A DNA stretch of 64,000 nt, taken from assembly GCF_031877795.1 (NCBI RefSeq), contig NC_133933.1, positions 68,402,003 to 68,466,002 of the forward strand. The letters are read 5' to 3'. The notes under the pieces are model-generated. The model did not search any database and was not told the origin of the DNA. It saw nothing but the letters and a program-made list of their open reading frames with translations. Both the position numbers and the translations under genes were made by a program. This document shows positions 61,802-64,000 of this stretch, one piece after another. Source of the DNA: Strix aluco (taxonomy: Eukaryota > Chordata > Aves > Strigiformes > Strigidae). Within the stretch, counting starts at the first letter, position 1, and each line of letters opens with the position of its first letter.

Positions 61802-64000
61802 GTCAGTATGATGAAGGTATTCTGGCAGATAGCACCAGAAACAGAAAAGAAGGTGGTTCAATTTCATGTCTTGCTACAAACTATGTTATAATGTTAAGAT
61901 TCGATTACACTGTGACATTCTATAACAGTGTAAAAATTGTGATGGAGTTAATCACTTATGCTGTATTTAATATATTGTTTTCTAATGTATATGTATTTGA
62001 AACCAAAGCTTTTCTAAAAACTGTAGTATCTAAATCTACAGTGCAGCAAAAAACCAAAAGGCTTTATATTTCAGGAAGTCACTGAGACAAAATATTCTGT
62101 CCTTGGAGAAATTGCTATATTATGAATGCAGTATTAAGTTCATGAATTTGAACATGAGGTAGGAAACTGAAAATTTAAGATTTGAGTTATGTCTATAAAT
62201 TGGCCACACTGCACATATATATGTTTGGGTTTTTTTAGTTTTTGGACAGTTAGTTAAATAATTCAACTTAAATTGCTGTAAGTGAAATTTGATAGTATTA
62301 TTTCTGAGACTGAATGTGTACACATTTTCCTCTTCAATTAAAAAATGTACTTCAGTGCAGTGTTAAAGTTGAAATACTAATCTGTTCAAGGGTTAAAAGC
62401 AAAACCTTAAAAACTGTAGAAATACATGAAAATATGGCAGTGATACTACACAATTCTATTATGAGCAACTTCATAGGTTTTCATAGGGTGCTTTTTCATT
62501 TTTTTAGCTCTTCAGATCCCTATCTGTTGTTTCTGTTATGCAACTCAGTAATGCTACAGGCAGTTGCATAATTGAAATGCCAGAAGAATTGTTAAATGAT
62601 ATATTGTATGTGTGGAACTGGGCTGCTTTTTTTTGCTGCTTGTATGTAGGCATAAAAAAGAGTATTTTAGGAGCTTAGCCCATGTTCTTATTTAATCTGC
62701 TTCGAAATAAAAATTTTTTATATTGAAGTAAATATAAATTTCAGTCATTTATGTTACCAATAAGTAGGCCCAGCAGTTCCTCAATTCTTGAATTTGTGGC
62801 AGCAAGTTGAAACTGTAGTGGTCTGCCTCCTTTTCTGTGTACCATGCATAGTCACTACATGAGTTACTAGTTCCTGTATTTATTGTCCGTTGCCTTAAGC
62901 ACCTTACAAAGTCTCAGTTTAGGCAGGGAGTTTCTTCTTTTTCCCTTTTATACTGGGAACACTTTGCCATTGAAATATGGTAGAATTGAAAGATGAGGAC
63001 TGAAAGGTACCCCGTTGCTTTACAGTTATTACCAGTTTGTTACTTGGACCATCACTCAGACTGAGTTCTAAGGCAACTTCAAGGGAAATTTGGGAACTTA
63101 TGTGAATTCTTCCTTATATAGTTTTATGTTACCCTTGAGCCTTCCCAAGCTTTAGTCCCATGTTATTAACTTGGAGCAATAAATTAACTTTTATGTTGTT
63201 AGAGCAAAACCATTCTAAAAGGTAGGTAGACTCCTTGTGACCTTTGCACATTAAGTTGCAAGTTAATTGCTGTACTCTAAGGGATTGCAGTTTTGTAATG
63301 AACTCGCCTCGAAGTTAGAATTCTTCAGTAGCCACCAGAAGTAGTCACCCCACCTGGAAGGGTGGTACTCAAACAATTAAATTCCATATAGTAACTGAGC
63401 ACTGTCTGAAATGTGCTGCCCACTTGTATTTCATGATCCAGGTACCATTCCATTCTTTATGGATTCAACTTTGGGCAAGGCTCAATAATAAAATGCTTAG
63501 CATCAAACAGAAAATACTTCCTAAGAAAAATCTGATCTTACAGCTGTGAGTGGTAAAGGACAGGAAATAGATGAATAGTAAGAACTGAATTTATGTGAAA
63601 AAAACACCCTTGAGATCACAATCACTGTGTGGAAGGTAATTGTTCTTTTAAAACTTTCTGGGGTTTTATTTATATTTAGTAGTCCTAAATGTTCCTTTGT
63701 GGGTTTTTTGTTCTACCTTCTTTTTTTTCTCTCTTCTTTTTCTAAATGAGTGATATCCCAGAAGGTCTTAATAATTTGTTTATAACTCCTGAAAGATAAG
63801 AAACCGATCCATCCCATTAAATTCTTTATATGCACTTTAAAATGTGCAAGATAACTATTAAAAGAGTAAGTAGTCATGAATTCACTTTGAAGACAGAGTA
63901 CTATGTAAAGTAGCATATATATCTTAATTCTTGTTAGAAAGTACCATATTAAAGGATTAAATATAGGTGGAACAAATTGGTGGGATAAACAGGTGGTGTT
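61802..64000 (+). other. AHI1: AHI1 intron 12 (incomplete)
   Basis: AT-rich. I searched by eye for the next WD40 exon and did not find it, so it should lie beyond the right edge. No mobile element recognised. Confidence 0.5.

Overview
The window looks like vertebrate, almost certainly avian, genomic DNA. It has split genes with GT/AG introns, CpG islands at promoters, several CR1-type LINE fragments (the characteristic bird retroposon) and retroviral-type solo LTRs. No bacterial or viral gene layout is present.

Left part (1-27,766): a head-to-tail tandem array of a ~9.74 kb unit. Two full units (9,745 and 9,734 bp) and most of a third are visible, and the window opens inside the array. Each unit carries, on the minus strand, one giant exon of an AKAP12 (gravin/SSeCKS)-like gene. 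It has a splice acceptor and a ~1,280-codon open frame with the polybasic and WSK-type segments of AKAP12. It ends early and changes frame near its end, so the C-terminal third of mammalian AKAP12, including the PKA RII-binding helix, is missing. About 2.4 kb upstream of each exon is a GC-box-rich CpG island with a candidate first exon whose donor phase matches the acceptor. The three copies are nearly identical. Six of their seven point-substitution amino-acid differences lie in a 237-bp stretch that contains no silent difference.

Middle part (27,767-35,500): the array stops exactly at a 588-bp minus-strand solo LTR. About 7 kb of mostly featureless sequence follows, with a second solo LTR-like element (30,307-30,739) and an old CR1 fragment.

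Right part (35,500-64,000): a large CpG island, then the first 12 exons of AHI1 (jouberin, the Joubert-syndrome ciliary WD40/SH3 protein) on the plus strand. Exon 1 is non-coding. Eleven coding exons give ~664 in-frame codons, from the initiator Met to the first WD40 repeats. All visible phases agree, so this AHI1 looks functional. The gene continues past the right edge. Introns hold three CR1 fragments and simple repeats.

AKAP12 and AHI1 are both on human chromosome 6q but many megabases apart. A partial, amplified AKAP12 block joined through an LTR to the AHI1 upstream region therefore suggests duplicative transposition or rearrangement followed by tandem expansion. No tRNA, rRNA or CRISPR features were seen.
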